64,000 nucleotides of DNA from Photorhabdus thracensis (GTDB lineage: Bacteria > Pseudomonadota > Gammaproteobacteria > Enterobacterales > Enterobacteriaceae): contig NZ_CP011104.1 in NCBI RefSeq assembly GCF_001010285.1, positions 868,001 to 932,000 on the forward strand, in the 5' to 3' direction. A program made the position numbers and the translations under genes. The notes under the pieces are model-generated. The model saw only the letters and a list, made by a program, of their open reading frames with translations, was not told where the DNA came from and did not search any database. Below are positions 28,709-38,965 of this stretch, in pieces. Numbering within the stretch: position 1 is the first letter of the stretch; each line of letters opens with the position of its first letter.

Positions 28709-29596
28709 TTACCTGTATATTTTACCTTGCCGTGGAATTCGGTCCAGATCCCAATGTGCTGTTGCTTTTTGCAACAATTGATCGCGGGAAAGATCTTGCC
28801 AGTTTTTTATGACAGGCTGATTAAGGAAAGATAATGCTTCAATCAATAACGGCCGGGGATCATCCAGTGGGATTGGCTGGGCGTGATTCTGTTTGGAAAG
28901 TTTGTTGCCGTCCTTATTCAGAACCAGTGGCAGGTGAATGTAATCGGGTAGTCCGAGATTTAATTGCTGATAAAGTGCAATCTGGCGGACAGTTGGCTCA
29001 ATTAAATCAGCGCCTCTGACTACCTCAGTCACACCTTGGTAATCATCATCAATAACGACCACTAAATTATAGGCAAATAGGCCATCACGACGATGAATAA
29101 TAAAATCTTCTTCAGCCATGGCAGGATCAGCGTTCAGGTATCCCTGCAACTTATCTTTAAAACCATAAACAGGGTTGCTTTGTTTTAGCCGGATTGCTGC
29201 GTGATTGACAGGCAGATTTAATTCACGGCAGTTTCTGTCATAAAAACCATTAACTTGCTGAATACGTTGACGGGTGCAGGTGCAATAATAGCTTAAGCCC
29301 TGCTGTTGCAACTGATTAAGTATATGACGGTAAGCCTCATGGCGCTGAGATTGATAGAGAATCTCATCATCCCAATGTAACCCATAATGTTCAAGCGCGT
29401 GGAGAATACGGCTGGCGGCACCGGGAACCTCCCTCGGTGGATCAATGTCGTCAATTCGTATCAGCCACTTTCCCTGACAAGCCCTGGCTTGCAAATAGCT
29501 GCCAATTGCGGTGATTAATGAACCAAAATGAAGATCACCAGAAGGTGACGGGGCGAAACGCCCAATATAAGCGCGGGGACGTTCAGGTTTTATCAT
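28709..29596 (-). CDS. gluQ: Glutamyl-Q tRNA(Asp) synthetase (GluQ)
   Basis: Attaches glutamate to queuosine at position 34 of tRNA(Asp). It is a GluRS catalytic core without the anticodon domain: [15 protein letters not shown] (HIGH region), zinc ligands CTCTRQR...YDRNC, and [11 protein letters not shown] (KMSKS-like). The frame extends to a TTG at 29647, but that start lies inside the dksA terminator hairpin, so I take the ATG at 29596 (295 aa). The order dksA-gluQ is the usual one. Confidence 0.92.
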   Translation of the reverse strand: MIKPERPRAYIGRFAPSPSGDLHFGSLITAIGSYLQARACQGKWLIRIDDIDPPREVPGAASRILHALEHYGLHWDDEILYQSQRHEAYRHILNQLQQQGLSYYCTCTRQRIQQVNGFYDRNCRELNLPVNHAAIRLKQSNPVYGFKDKLQGYLNADPAMAEEDFIIHRRDGLFAYNLVVVIDDDYQGVTEVVRGADLIEPTVRQIALYQQLNLGLPDYIHLPLVLNKDGNKLSKQNHAQPIPLDDPRPLLIEALSFLNQPVIKNWQDLSRDQLLQKATAHWDLDRIPRQGKIYR

Positions 29597-29620
29597 ATAG
29601 GGATCAGCGAGGGTTGTTCG

Positions 29621-29643
29621 TACGGCGCCGTTAAGGCGCCGTA
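29621..29643 (-). terminator. Hairpin between dksA and gluQ
   Basis: A perfect GC-rich stem, TACGGCGCC with GGCGCCGTA around a TTAAC loop, lies 16 bp beyond the dksA stop. A terminator in this place is known in Shigella and E. coli, where it limits gluQ readthrough. It rules out the TTG start of the long gluQ frame. Confidence 0.7.
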
Positions 29644-29658
29644 TCAAAACACCATTAA

Positions 29659-30114
29659 TTAGCCTGCCATCTGCTTTTCACGGATTTCGGCCAAGGTTTT
29701 ACAATCAATACACAAATCTGCGGTTGGACGTGCTTCCAAACGACGGATGCCTATCTCAACGCCACAGGATTCACAAAAACCGAAATCATCGTCTTCGACT
29801 TTTTTCAGTGTTTTCTCGATCTTCTTAATCAATTTACGTTCACGATCACGGTTACGTAATTCAAGACTGAACTCTTCTTCCTGCGCTGCACGGTCAACTG
29901 GGTCTGGGAAGTTCGCTGCCTCATCTTGCATATGAGATACAGTACGATCTACTTCATCCCTGAGCTGATTGCGCCATGCTTCAAGAATTAGCTTGAAATG
30001 CGCCAACTGGGCATCGTTCATGTATTCTTCACCTGGCTTCTCTTGGTAAGGTTCTACCCCAGCGATGGCGAGAATGCTTAAGGACGAGGTTTTACGTTTT
30101 TGCCCTTCTTGCAT
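29659..30114 (-). CDS. dksA: RNA polymerase-binding factor DksA
   Basis: Binds the secondary channel of RNA polymerase and works with ppGpp at stringent promoters. The 151-aa length matches E. coli. The coiled-coil with acidic tip is seen in [15 protein letters not shown], and the zinc finger as [12 protein letters not shown]...CIDC. The frame extends to 30147, but [20 protein letters not shown] from the ATG at 30114 is the family start and follows GGAG. The window also carries relA, its ppGpp source. Confidence 0.97.
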   Translation of the reverse strand: MQEGQKRKTSSLSILAIAGVEPYQEKPGEEYMNDAQLAHFKLILEAWRNQLRDEVDRTVSHMQDEAANFPDPVDRAAQEEEFSLELRNRDRERKLIKKIEKTLKKVEDDDFGFCESCGVEIGIRRLEARPTADLCIDCKTLAEIREKQMAG

Positions 30115-30305
30115 AATACTTCTCCTAACACACGCACTATCAAACAAACCCCTAGCGGGGAAAAAAACAGGCCGCTATAAATAGCAGATGGAGCATGGGT
30201 TGGCAATTGTTCCTGCCATTAGTTTCACAATGGTGTGAAGACAAACGCAGTGAATGACTTTACACCCTGTACAACTTAACTGTAAATATTAGGTCAATTA
30301 ATAAA

Positions 30306-31016
30306 TTAACGACTTAGTACAAAAGTTAACTTATCGCCTAAAACCATCCCTTTTTCTGTAATGCTTGCCTGATAACAGATAACTTCGACTCCAGAATTTC
30401 GCGCTTGTTCCAAAAGAGATGAATAATTATGGTCAATATGCGCAGCCGCCGCGACTTGCCTGATGCCAGAATGCAAAACTGCAAAAAATAAAACGGCTCT
30501 TTGTCCTTGTTCCGTTATGTGTTGTAGTTCCCGTAAGTGTTTCTGCCCGCGGGTAGTAACAGCATCGGGGAAATAGCCACAATTTTCCTGGAGAAGCGTC
30601 ACGGATTTCACTTCGATATAGCAGTTAACTTGTTGTTCTGCCTGCAACAACAGATCTATCCGGCTGCTCTCTTCGCCATATTTTACTTCCCGGCTTATTT
30701 TTTTGTATTCAGAAAATTCTGAAATGACATTTTGTTGAATCGCCTCGGCCACTAAATCGTTTGCTCTGAGCGTATTGACACAAATCCAGTGACCATCCTG
30801 CGTTTCGGTCAATTCCCAACTGTTGGGATATTTACGTTTTGGATTGTCAGATGTGGAGTACCAAACGGTATCTCCTGGCGTGGCACAGCCAGTCATCGCA
30901 CCCGTGTTGGCGCAGTGGATAGTCAGTGTTTCACCTTCCGGTGTCATGACATCAGCCAGGAAGCGTTTATAACGACGAATCAGGGTGGCGGATTGTAAGG
31001 GAGGATGGAATTCCAT
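30306..31016 (-). CDS. sfsA: Sugar fermentation stimulation protein SfsA
   Basis: A DNA-binding nuclease-fold protein of 236 aa first found to stimulate maltose genes in E. coli. Signatures are the OB-like N-terminus [12 protein letters not shown] and [10 protein letters not shown], and the PD-(D/E)XK-type core SRIDLLL...[10 protein letters not shown] followed by [16 protein letters not shown]. The role in the cell remains unclear. It is divergent from hrpB and precedes dksA, as in enterics. Confidence 0.94.
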   Translation of the reverse strand: MEFHPPLQSATLIRRYKRFLADVMTPEGETLTIHCANTGAMTGCATPGDTVWYSTSDNPKRKYPNSWELTETQDGHWICVNTLRANDLVAEAIQQNVISEFSEYKKISREVKYGEESSRIDLLLQAEQQVNCYIEVKSVTLLQENCGYFPDAVTTRGQKHLRELQHITEQGQRAVLFFAVLHSGIRQVAAAAHIDHNYSSLLEQARNSGVEVICYQASITEKGMVLGDKLTFVLSR

Positions 31017-31107
31017 AAAAACTCCTTAATGACTGATGGCATAAGATTGAAGCAGGCAATGCTACAATGTTGGCCGCTGAAAGTTAACTTTCTTTAATGG
31101 AGTGTTT

Positions 31108-33549
31108 GTGTCTTTATTGCCTGTATATGAGGTCGTTGAGTCTGTCCTGAGTGCGCTGAAAAGCTCACCGCAGGTGCTGCTTCATGCGCCTGCCGGTGCC
31201 GGGAAATCTACGGGTTTGCCACTGGAAATTCTGAAAAGAGCGGATTTTTCCGGACGTATTATTATGTTAGAACCACGGCGGATTGCCACTCGCAGCGTTG
31301 CCAATCGTCTTGCGGTTCAACTGAATGAAAATACTGGTCAGACCGTGGGTTATCGTATGCGCTCAGAAACGAAAGTGAGCATGGCTACCCGTCTTGAAGT
31401 GGTAACAGAAGGTATTTTAACCCGTATGTTACAGCAAGATCCGATGCTGGAAGGTGTTTCACTGGTGATTCTGGATGAATTCCATGAGCGCAGCTTACAG
31501 GCTGATTTAGCGCTGGCATTGTTGTTGGATGTACAGGCAGGGTTGCGGGATGATCTGCGGATTTTGATCATGTCGGCTACGTTGGATAATCAGCGGCTCT
31601 CTTCTTTATTACCTGATGCGCCGGTGATTATTTCTGAAGGGCGTAGCTTTCCTGTCACCAGAAATTATCATCCTTTACCTGCTCACCAGCCTTTTGAACA
31701 GAGTGTAGCCACTGTTGTATTACGGTTACTCCAGCAAGAGCAAGGTTCTGTACTGTTGTTTCTGCCGGGGAGTGGAGAAATTCAACGGATATTTGGACTG
31801 CTTAGAGGAAAAGTTTCTGCCGATACCGATCTTTGTCCGTTATATGGTGCTTTATCATTGGCTGAACAGCAAAAAGCGATCGAACCTTCACCGTTTGGAC
31901 GCCGTAAAGTCGTTCTGGCGACTAACATTGCAGAAACCAGCCTGACAATTGAGGGTATCCGGTTGGTGGTTGATAGCGGTCTTGAGCGTACAACACGTTT
32001 TGAACCCAGAAATGGACTAACCCGCTTGATCACTCAACGCATCAGTCAGGCTTCTATGATACAACGGGCTGGCCGCGCAGGGCGGTTGGAAGCCGGAATT
32101 TGCTGGCATCTGTTTAGTCAGGAACAGGCAGAAAGAGCAGCAGAGCACAGTGAACCTGAAATCTTGAATACTGATCTCAGTAGCTTATGGCTCTCCTTAT
32201 TGCAGTGGGGATGTCGTGACACTTCCCAATTACATTGGCTGGATATGCCTCCGGTGGCGTCGTTGGCGGTAGCCAAATCGCTTTTATTACAGTTAGGCGC
32301 GGTAAGCCATCACAATCAGCTGACGCCCAAGGGTAGAAAAATGGCGGAGTCCGGCAGTGATCCACGCCTTGCCGCGATGTTATGTGCCGGTTTGGAACAG
32401 GGAGCCGATGCATTGGCGACCGCCGCTATGCTGACCGCGATTCTGGAAGAACCGCCTCGTGATGGTCAGCCGGATATCACTTATTGGGTTGAACAGCGCC
32501 AGCCTCAGTGGTTACGGCGGGCAAAACAGTTGGTTAGAAATATGGGAGGTGCTTTTGGAGAGCCAGCCCGTGGATCAGCTGCAATGTTATTGGTTCAGGG
32601 ATTCCCTGACAGAATAGCCAAAAACCGGGATAAGCATGGTCGTTTTCAATTGGCTAATGGTCTGGGGGCGATGATTGATTATGAAGAAAAGTTATCCGAT
32701 GAATCCTGGCTGGTGGTGCCTTCGCTATTACAAAATAGCAGGAGTCCTGATGCCCGCATTTTGTTGGCTTGTCCGTTGGATATTGAACAATTGGTACAGC
32801 AACAACCGGATTTATTCTGTGAACAGCATGTCGTTGAATGGGATGACAATAAAGGAACATTGCGGGCATGGAAACGGCTACAATGTGGGAGCCTGGCAGT
32901 AAAAGCGCAACTATTGGCAAAACCTTCAGCTGAACAATTACAACAGGCCCTACTAAACTGGTTACGAAGTGAAGGATTACAAGCGCTGAATTGGTCACCT
33001 GAGGCTATGCAATTATGCACCCGTATTCAATGTGCGGCTAAATGGTTGCCTGAAATACAGTGGCCTGCGGTAGATAATAATTCGTTGATGGATTCTCTTG
33101 ATCATTGGTTAATGCCGTTTCTTATTGATGTGCGTGATTTGAAAGGTTTGAAACAGATTGATTTGTTGCCGGCATTGGCAGGTTTATTGGATTGGCAACA
33201 GCGCCAATGTCTGGATAATGAGCTGCCCATTTATTACACTGTTCCTACCGGCAGCCGGATAGCAATCAATTATTTCAGTGATAAACCACCTGTGTTATCA
33301 GTGCGGATGCAGGAAATGTATGGTGAGCAGCAAAGTCCATCGTTGGCAAAAGGGCGGGTAGCATTGGTGCTTGAATTATTATCGCCGGCCCAGCGGCCAT
33401 TGCAGATCACGCAAGATTTGGCTGCTTTTTGGCAGGGAGCATACCGGGAAGTGCAAAAAGAAATGAAAGGGCGCTACCCAAGACATCTGTGGCCGGATGA
33501 TCCGGCAAATACGGCACCAACCCGGCGGGTAAAAAAATATTCGCAGTAG
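31108..33549 (+). CDS. hrpB: ATP-dependent helicase HrpB
   Basis: DEAH-box RNA helicase-type protein of about 813 aa. Motifs in order: APAGAGKST (Walker A, about residue 30), EPRRIATRS, LDEFHERS (DEAH-like DEFH), SATLD, TNIAETSLT and QRAGRAGR, then the HrpB C-terminal domain ending RYPRHLWPDDP. The frame opens at a GTG at 31102 that overlaps GGAG; the GTG at 31108 has it 5 nt upstream and gives MSLLPVYEVV, so I prefer 31108. Order hrpB-mrcB is standard. Confidence 0.95.
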   Translation: MSLLPVYEVVESVLSALKSSPQVLLHAPAGAGKSTGLPLEILKRADFSGRIIMLEPRRIATRSVANRLAVQLNENTGQTVGYRMRSETKVSMATRLEVVTEGILTRMLQQDPMLEGVSLVILDEFHERSLQADLALALLLDVQAGLRDDLRILIMSATLDNQRLSSLLPDAPVIISEGRSFPVTRNYHPLPAHQPFEQSVATVVLRLLQQEQGSVLLFLPGSGEIQRIFGLLRGKVSADTDLCPLYGALSLAEQQKAIEPSPFGRRKVVLATNIAETSLTIEGIRLVVDSGLERTTRFEPRNGLTRLITQRISQASMIQRAGRAGRLEAGICWHLFSQEQAERAAEHSEPEILNTDLSSLWLSLLQWGCRDTSQLHWLDMPPVASLAVAKSLLLQLGAVSHHNQLTPKGRKMAESGSDPRLAAMLCAGLEQGADALATAAMLTAILEEPPRDGQPDITYWVEQRQPQWLRRAKQLVRNMGGAFGEPARGSAAMLLVQGFPDRIAKNRDKHGRFQLANGLGAMIDYEEKLSDESWLVVPSLLQNSRSPDARILLACPLDIEQLVQQQPDLFCEQHVVEWDDNKGTLRAWKRLQCGSLAVKAQLLAKPSAEQLQQALLNWLRSEGLQALNWSPEAMQLCTRIQCAAKWLPEIQWPAVDNNSLMDSLDHWLMPFLIDVRDLKGLKQIDLLPALAGLLDWQQRQCLDNELPIYYTVPTGSRIAINYFSDKPPVLSVRMQEMYGEQQSPSLAKGRVALVLELLSPAQRPLQITQDLAAFWQGAYREVQKEMKGRYPRHLWPDDPANTAPTRRVKKYSQ

Positions 33550-33642
33550 AAATTTAAGAACTTTCTTGCAGGCGAATAAATTCATTAAAAAAGATATGAA
33601 TACCCATTATTCAGCATTTGAATGGCTTTGGAGAGTTTTGTA

Positions 33643-36096
33643 ATGTCTGGTGAAGATCGTCGACCAATCGGACGTAAAGGCAAAAAACCGGTATCCCGCC
33701 GTGAACCGCCATCGAAAAGACGGCATTTGTTGGATGATGATTATGATGATGATGGCTACGATGATGAAGAGGATCAACCCATGACAAAAAGAGGAACGTA
33801 TTCCCGTCCACCTAAGAAAAAGTGGCGTTGGTTCTGGCTGTTATTCAAAATATTTATTGTTTTTGCTGTGTTATTGGGGGGGTATGGTGTTTATCTGGAT
33901 GGTAAAATCCGTGACCGTATTGACGGAAAAGTCTGGGATCTGCCTGCGGCAGTTTATGGCCGGATGGTCAACCTTGAACCGGGCATGAACTACAGTAAAA
34001 AAGAGATGGTACATCTGCTGGAAGGAATGCAGTATCGTCAGGTGACGAAAATTACCCGTCCTGGGGAGTTTTCTGTCAGAGGCGAAACAATTGAAATGCT
34101 GCGCCGTCCATTTGATTTCCCTGATAGTAAAGAAGGGCAGATCCACGCGCTGTTGACTTTCAGTGATAACCGTTTGGCAGGGATAGAAAATATAGAAAAC
34201 CAACGTCAATTTGGTTTCTTCCGTCTTGATCCTAAACTAATTACCATGTTGCAGTCACCCAATGGTGAGCAGCGGTTGTTTGTACCGCGCTCAGGTTTCC
34301 CGGAGTTACTGGTCAATACCTTGCTGGCGACAGAAGACCGTCATTTCTATCAACATGATGGTATCAGTATCCTTTCTATCGGGCGTGCGATGCTGGCTAA
34401 CCTGACGGCGGGGCGTACCGTTCAGGGGGGAAGTACCCTGACGCAACAATTGGTCAAAAACTTGTTTTTGACCAATGAACGTACATTGGTACGTAAAGCG
34501 AATGAAGCTTACATGGCGGTTTTGATGGATTACCGCTATAGCAAAGATCGTATTCTCGAATTGTATCTGAACGAAGTTCATCTGGGGCAAAGTGGTGATG
34601 AAGAGATCCGAGGATTTCCGTTGGCGAGCCTTTATTATTTTGGCCGCCCAGTGGATGAACTGAGTTTGGATCAGCAGGCGTTGCTGGTCGGCATGATGAA
34701 AGGTGCTTCACTCTATAACCCGTGGCGTAATCCTAAACTGGCTCTTGAGCGCCGTAATGTGGTGCTTAAACTTTTACAAAATCAGCAAATTATTGATGAG
34801 GACCTGTATAAACTACTGAGCGCCCGTCCACTGGGGGTAAAACCGAAAAGTGGTGTCATCACGCCACAACCTGCGTTTATGCAGCGGGTTCGTCAGGAAT
34901 TGCAGGATAAGCTGGGTGATAAAGTTAATGATTTATCTGGCGTAAAAATCTTTACGACGCTTGATCCGGTATCCCAGGATGCGGCTGAAAACGCAGTGGA
35001 AGAGGGAATTGCTAACCTGAGAAAAACCCGCAAAATCGCTGATCTTGAAGGGGCAATGGTGGTTGTCGATCGCATTAGTGGTGAAATCAGGGCGATGGTC
35101 GGCGGTTCTCGACCACAGTATGCCGGATTTAACCGGGCCATGATGGCGCGCCGTTCAATTGGTTCTTTAGCAAAACCCTCTACTTATCTGGCTGCACTGA
35201 GTGAACCTGATCAGTATCGATTGAATACCTGGCTGGCGGATGAACCCCTTTCCGTGAAACAGCCGAACAGTAAGGTTTGGGAGCCGAGAAACTATGACCG
35301 CCGTTTCCGTGGACGAGTCATGTTGGTGGATGCACTGGCTAGATCACTGAATATTCCAACGGTAAATCTTGGATTGTCTGTTGGTCTTGATCATGTAAGC
35401 AACACACTGATCCGGCTTGGCGTTCCAGCAGACGTTATCCAGCAGGTTCCGGCGATGTTACTGGGTTCTCTCAGCCTGACGCCGCTGGAAGTCGCTCAGG
35501 AATATCAGACGATGGCCAGTGGCGGCAATCGCGCAACGCTTTCTGCGTTACGTTCTGTCATTGCAGAAGATGGCGCTGTGATATATCAGAGTTACCCACA
35601 GGCTGAACGAACTGTACCGGCTCAGGCGGCTTACCTGACGCTGTATGGTATGCAGCAGGCTGTGACGAATGGGACTTCCCGTTCTCTGGCCGGTAAATTT
35701 GGCCGTTATAATCTGGCAGGTAAAACCGGTACAACCAATGATCTGCGTGATAGCTGGTTTGCCGGGGTTGATGGCAAAGAAGTGGTGATTTCATGGGTTG
35801 GCCGGGATAACAACGATCCGACTAATCTGACCGGCTCCACTGGTGCGTTAAATGTGTATCGCCGTTATCTGGAAAATCAGACACCGCTGGTGCTGAACAA
35901 CATTCCGCCGGAGGGAATTGTCGATATGGCAGTTAATCAAGATGGCAGCTTTAATTGTAGCGGTGGCAGTGGCTGGAGAACATTGCCTGTCTGGACTTAT
36001 GATCCACAGAGTCTGTGTCAGCAAGCAGCAACATCAGAGCCTGTTCAGCAACAAGAACAAGCGCCGGGCTGGTTGCGGGAGATGTTTGGTCAATGA
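33643..36096 (+). CDS. mrcB: Penicillin-binding protein 1b (MrcB)
   Basis: Bifunctional peptidoglycan glycosyltransferase/transpeptidase of the inner membrane, 817 aa. It has a polar acidic cytoplasmic head, one membrane helix ([19 protein letters not shown], near residues 68-86), UB2H region, the GT51 domain with [12 protein letters not shown] and [12 protein letters not shown], and a transpeptidase with SLAK (active-site Ser), SLN and KTGTT. The ATG at 33643 follows GGAGAG; an upstream ATG at 33622 lacks a site. The C-terminal tail after KTG is shorter than in E. coli. The downstream fhuACDB genes of E. coli are absent. Confidence 0.96.
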   Translation: MSGEDRRPIGRKGKKPVSRREPPSKRRHLLDDDYDDDGYDDEEDQPMTKRGTYSRPPKKKWRWFWLLFKIFIVFAVLLGGYGVYLDGKIRDRIDGKVWDLPAAVYGRMVNLEPGMNYSKKEMVHLLEGMQYRQVTKITRPGEFSVRGETIEMLRRPFDFPDSKEGQIHALLTFSDNRLAGIENIENQRQFGFFRLDPKLITMLQSPNGEQRLFVPRSGFPELLVNTLLATEDRHFYQHDGISILSIGRAMLANLTAGRTVQGGSTLTQQLVKNLFLTNERTLVRKANEAYMAVLMDYRYSKDRILELYLNEVHLGQSGDEEIRGFPLASLYYFGRPVDELSLDQQALLVGMMKGASLYNPWRNPKLALERRNVVLKLLQNQQIIDEDLYKLLSARPLGVKPKSGVITPQPAFMQRVRQELQDKLGDKVNDLSGVKIFTTLDPVSQDAAENAVEEGIANLRKTRKIADLEGAMVVVDRISGEIRAMVGGSRPQYAGFNRAMMARRSIGSLAKPSTYLAALSEPDQYRLNTWLADEPLSVKQPNSKVWEPRNYDRRFRGRVMLVDALARSLNIPTVNLGLSVGLDHVSNTLIRLGVPADVIQQVPAMLLGSLSLTPLEVAQEYQTMASGGNRATLSALRSVIAEDGAVIYQSYPQAERTVPAQAAYLTLYGMQQAVTNGTSRSLAGKFGRYNLAGKTGTTNDLRDSWFAGVDGKEVVISWVGRDNNDPTNLTGSTGALNVYRRYLENQTPLVLNNIPPEGIVDMAVNQDGSFNCSGGSGWRTLPVWTYDPQSLCQQAATSEPVQQQEQAPGWLREMFGQ

Positions 36097-36121
36097 TTAA
36101 CGTCTGATTCAGATTAATGAC

Positions 36122-36156
36122 AAGGTGCTGATCTTTTGGTCAGCACTTTATTTTTG
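36122..36156 (+). terminator. mrcB terminator
   Basis: GTGCTGA (36125-36131) pairs with TCAGCAC (36140-36146), flanked by A and T residues, and is followed by TTTATTTTT. It lies about 27 bp after the mrcB stop. Confidence 0.85.
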
Positions 36157-36322
36157 CATATTTATAGGTGTCTTGTTGACTCTTTCTTCAATCCATTACA
36201 TTTGCTCTAACCGTTTTTCGACGGCTCGGACATCCTTGTCCACATTGACGCCAGATAGATTTAAATAAGCTCATCGTAAATCAAGCATCTTCAATGATTA
36301 CGGGTATACCAACAAGTTCAAG

Positions 36323-36898
36323 TCAAGACTCTGTATTTACAATGCTTGTTGCTTCAGGAATCTCAATTAATTTTCCTGACTTCACATCATAGATGTACCC
36401 ATATATGGCGATACTTGCAGGTACAAGGGGGTGATTACGAATACGATGAATATCTTCAACTAAGCTATTAACTTGATTGTCAATGGTAAGCCATTTGATA
36501 TATTTTCCCTCAGGTGAGCCGGTGCTGGTGCCGACATCTTTAAATCCCTCATCCGTCATGATTACACTTTCCAGTAGATCGCCCATGATATTGTCTGTAA
36601 AAAGCTCCATCCCACAATGAGTATGATGAATGACAAACAACTCTTTTGTTCCGAAAAGTTTGTAAGAAATGATAAGTGAACGAATGGCATCATCACTGGC
36701 TCTTCCGCCCGCGTTACGAATAATATGGGCATCACCTTCAGATAAACCTGCAAATTTTGCCGGGTCTAACCTGGCATCCATACAAGTTAATATGGCAAAT
36801 CGTCTGACAGCAGGTAAACCAAGGTTTTTTTTATCATCACCAAAAGTTGCTGCATATGCAATATTAGCATCACTTATTTCTTTGATAACGTTGCTCAT
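36323..36898 (-). CDS. Second beta-carbonic anhydrase-like protein
   Basis: A 191-aa protein of the beta-carbonic anhydrase fold, distinct from Can. The metal and catalytic motifs CMDARLDP (Cys39, Asp41, Arg43) and HTHCG (His and Cys about 93-96) are present. [17 protein letters not shown] is the family central helix. It resembles the shorter subclass often seen near stress or accessory genes. ATG has AGGAGAGG upstream. No partner gene is adjacent on the strand. Whether it hydrates carbon dioxide or acts as a carbonyl sulfide or carbon disulfide hydrolase-like enzyme cannot be told. Confidence 0.88.
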   Translation of the reverse strand: MSNVIKEISDANIAYAATFGDDKKNLGLPAVRRFAILTCMDARLDPAKFAGLSEGDAHIIRNAGGRASDDAIRSLIISYKLFGTKELFVIHHTHCGMELFTDNIMGDLLESVIMTDEGFKDVGTSTGSPEGKYIKWLTIDNQVNSLVEDIHRIRNHPLVPASIAIYGYIYDVKSGKLIEIPEATSIVNTES

Positions 36899-37165
36899 CC
36901 TCTCTCCTTCATATTTTCTGGTTTAGTAAATTGTGATGTAAAACAAAAGCATAGAAAGAAAACTCAACTTCTTAATAAAGCCAGAATATCTACTCAATAA
37001 ATGAATATGAGTCTGAAAATACATATACATAAATAAAATTTATGAAAAATATATACTCGTATCCTTTGTACTGGTCAAATGAAACAGGGTGTTTTTTTGA
37101 AGGGCAACGGGTTTATAACTTACCGTTAAATCGATAGCTTTATAGCATCATGTTTGGTCTATATC

Positions 37166-37222
37166 TTGATATGTATCAATATCTGTCATATGCTTTGATA
37201 TATACCAATCAATATCAGGAGG
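37166..37222 (+). promoter_or_regulatory. Operator region and ribosome binding site of vapBC
   Basis: TTGATATGTATCAA (37166-37179) is a perfect palindrome, and a related TTTGATATATACCAATCAATATCA follows at 37194-37217. Such repeats upstream of a VapB-type antitoxin gene are usual binding sites for the VapBC complex. AGGAGG at 37217-37222 precedes the ATG by 4 nt. The rest of the 328-bp gap back to the carbonic anhydrase gene holds AT-rich sequence without a gene I can support. Confidence 0.6.
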
Positions 37223-37226
37223 TTTT

Positions 37227-37487
37227 ATGGGACATGTAGCTAAGTTGTTTATGAATGGGAGGAGTCAAGCGGTGCGTCTGCCAGCGGCTTATCGGTTTGA
37301 TTCTGATGAGGTTTTTATTCGGAAGGACCCTGAGACCGGAGATGTAATACTGTCCCGTAAGCCACACGACTGGGATGGGTTTTTTGCAGCATTAAAGGGT
37401 ACAAATATCCCTAATGATTTTCTGGGCAAAGAAGAACGGCGCGAGCAAGAGCAATCTCGTGATCCGTTCGAGGGATGGGAAGAATGA
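37227..37487 (+). CDS. vapB: VapB/VagC-family antitoxin
   Basis: An 86-aa protein with an AbrB-type N-terminal domain: [20 protein letters not shown] is the VagC/VapB signature, followed by [16 protein letters not shown]. The acidic C-terminus ([19 protein letters not shown]) would neutralise the toxin. Its stop overlaps the toxin start (ATGA). The palindromic sequences upstream fit autoregulation. Confidence 0.93.
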   Translation: MGHVAKLFMNGRSQAVRLPAAYRFDSDEVFIRKDPETGDVILSRKPHDWDGFFAALKGTNIPNDFLGKEERREQEQSRDPFEGWEE

Positions 37488-37882
37488 AGCGCTATATGCT
37501 TGATATAAATGTGATAGGGCATTTAATCAGAGAGCACCATTCAGTTGTACAGCATGTTTTATCTGTACCGATGTCATCACTCTGTATTTCAGCTATCACA
37601 AAAGGAGAATTATTGTTCGGATTGGCGCGTCGCCCAGAAGCAAAGCGGCTTCATACGGCAGTAAGAGAATTTCTCAGGCGTGTTGATGTCTTACCTTGGG
37701 ATAGTTCTATTGCCGAGTGTTATGGTACGGCCAGAACTGAGATGGAGAGACAAGGCAGAATATTAACACCGCTTGATTTACTCATTGCAGTGCACGCGAT
37801 AAATATGAAGATGGTATTGGTTACAAATGATCATGCTTTTCAATATGTACAAGGATTACACATTGAAGATTGGACTGTTTAG
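37484..37882 (+). CDS. vapC: VapC PIN-domain toxin
   Basis: A 132-aa PIN-domain ribonuclease; enteric VapC of this type cuts initiator tRNA. Acidic residues of the active site are seen in [12 protein letters not shown] (Asp near 7), [12 protein letters not shown] (Glu near 41) and [11 protein letters not shown] (Asp near 98). The usual MLDTNI has Ile instead of Thr, and the late [18 protein letters not shown] is typical. The frame extends 9 nt upstream, but the ATGA overlap at 37484 marks the start. Confidence 0.92.
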   Translation: MKRYMLDINVIGHLIREHHSVVQHVLSVPMSSLCISAITKGELLFGLARRPEAKRLHTAVREFLRRVDVLPWDSSIAECYGTARTEMERQGRILTPLDLLIAVHAINMKMVLVTNDHAFQYVQGLHIEDWTV

Positions 37883-37960
37883 CAGAATAAATCCGGCAGT
37901 TGCCTAACAGGGTTGGTTTACTCTATAGAATCTATTAGGTTATTTTACCTATTATTAACT

Positions 37961-38030
37961 AACCTCAACTTTGCTTAAGAAGAGCGAGTTCAGACCCCCG
38001 TAAATTCAAACTCGGTTTTTTTGGTTGAAA
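37961..38030 (+). repeat. Left copy of 70-bp direct repeat flanking higBA
   Basis: Aligns without gaps to 38851-38920 with 55 of 70 identical positions by my count, including an identical TAAATTCAA and CTCGGTTTTTT block. It lies 86 bp before higB. The CTCGGTTTTTT block also occurs inverted at the end of the IS982-type remnant, so this may be an old insertion-sequence end. Confidence 0.75.
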
Positions 38031-38116
38031 AGAGAACATAAAATCATGCCGCTATGGTTGAAATTATAGTGAATAAGTTATATTTTTGATTATAACAAGT
38101 AGGCTATGGAGTCGAT

Positions 38117-38467
38117 ATGTGGGAAGTCATAACGACGGAGTGCTTTGATGAGTGGTTCTTGGCTCAGGAAGATGCTCTAAGGGAGTCAGTCTATGAAGCT
38201 ATGGGGGTATTGGAAAAGTTCGGCCCAAAACTTGGCAGACCATATGTTGATACATTGAGTGGTTCTGATTTCCCTAACATGAAGGAGCTGCGTGTACAAC
38301 ATGCTGGTAATCCTATCAGAGCGTTTTTTGCGTTTGATCCTATCCGGTGCGCAATTATTTTGTGTGCTGGCGATAAAACGGGATTAAATGAGAAACGTTT
38401 CTATAAGGATATGATTCGGATAGCTGATTCCGAGTACCGTAAACATCTTGCGAAACTGGAGAAGTAA
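38117..38467 (+). CDS. higB: HigB-type (RelE/ParE superfamily, Gp49-like) toxin
   Basis: A 116-aa toxin with the Gp49/HigB2 pattern: FDEWFLAQEDALRESVYEAM, GPKLGRPYVDTL, PNMKELRVQHAGNPIRAFFAFDP and the C-terminal GDKTGLNEKRFYKDMIRIAD. Members cut mRNA on the ribosome. GGAG lies 5 nt before the ATG. The toxin comes first and its antitoxin 2 bp later, the HigBA order. It lies within a 70-bp direct repeat pair. Confidence 0.92.
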   Translation: MWEVITTECFDEWFLAQEDALRESVYEAMGVLEKFGPKLGRPYVDTLSGSDFPNMKELRVQHAGNPIRAFFAFDPIRCAIILCAGDKTGLNEKRFYKDMIRIADSEYRKHLAKLEK

Positions 38468-38469
38468 TC

Positions 38470-38769
38470 ATGGCTACTTACAGAGAACTGTTGGCTAAAG
38501 AAAGTCCTGAAATGCAGGCACGAGTTGCGGAACGGATTGAAGAAGCCAGTATCCAGATCGCCCTTAGCCAACTGCGTGATGAGCTAAAAATTTCACAAAC
38601 AGAATTGGCCGCTATTATGGGGGTCAAACAGCCTTCCGTTGCTCGTATGGAACAAGCTGACAATGATCCAAGGCTATCAACACTTAAGCGCTATGTGAAA
38701 GCATTGGGCGGTGAATTAAGCCTTGATGTGACTCTTCCAACAGGTAAGCGCGTAGTTTTCTACCTTTAA
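38470..38769 (+). CDS. higA: HigA-type antitoxin (XRE helix-turn-helix)
   Basis: A 99-aa antitoxin. The HTH lies at about residues 38-75: LKISQTELAAIMGVKQPSVA, followed by RMEQADNDPRLSTLKRYVKALGG. It follows higB by 2 bp and would repress the operon and block the toxin. No separate promoter is visible between the two genes. Confidence 0.93.
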   Translation: MATYRELLAKESPEMQARVAERIEEASIQIALSQLRDELKISQTELAAIMGVKQPSVARMEQADNDPRLSTLKRYVKALGGELSLDVTLPTGKRVVFYL

Positions 38770-38850
38770 GGAAGAAAGTCCGCAGAGCGGGCTTTCTTCA
38801 GATTGATTATTCACAAGGTGCTGTTTTTTATCCGGTACTTTGTTTTAATG

Positions 38851-38920
38851 AACCTCGGTTTCGTTTAAAAATAGCGATATCACAATCCCGTAAATTCAAG
38901 CTCGGTTTTTTGGGTTGGAA
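38851..38920 (+). repeat. Right copy of 70-bp direct repeat flanking higBA
   Basis: Partner of 37961-38030, exactly 890 bp downstream in the same orientation. It starts AACCTCGGTTTCGTTTAAAA and ends in CTCGGTTTTTTGGGTTGG. Its end faces an inverted copy of the CTCGGTTTTTT block at 38955-38965. Confidence 0.75.
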
Positions 38921-38965
38921 TGTATAAGCAATTAGGCCAGTGACGATTCCCAATAAAAAACCGAG

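Noticed and set aside
36240-36310. TTACGGGTAT end resembling an ERIC terminus
   Set aside because: Only the last ten or so bases match; the central ERIC core is absent.
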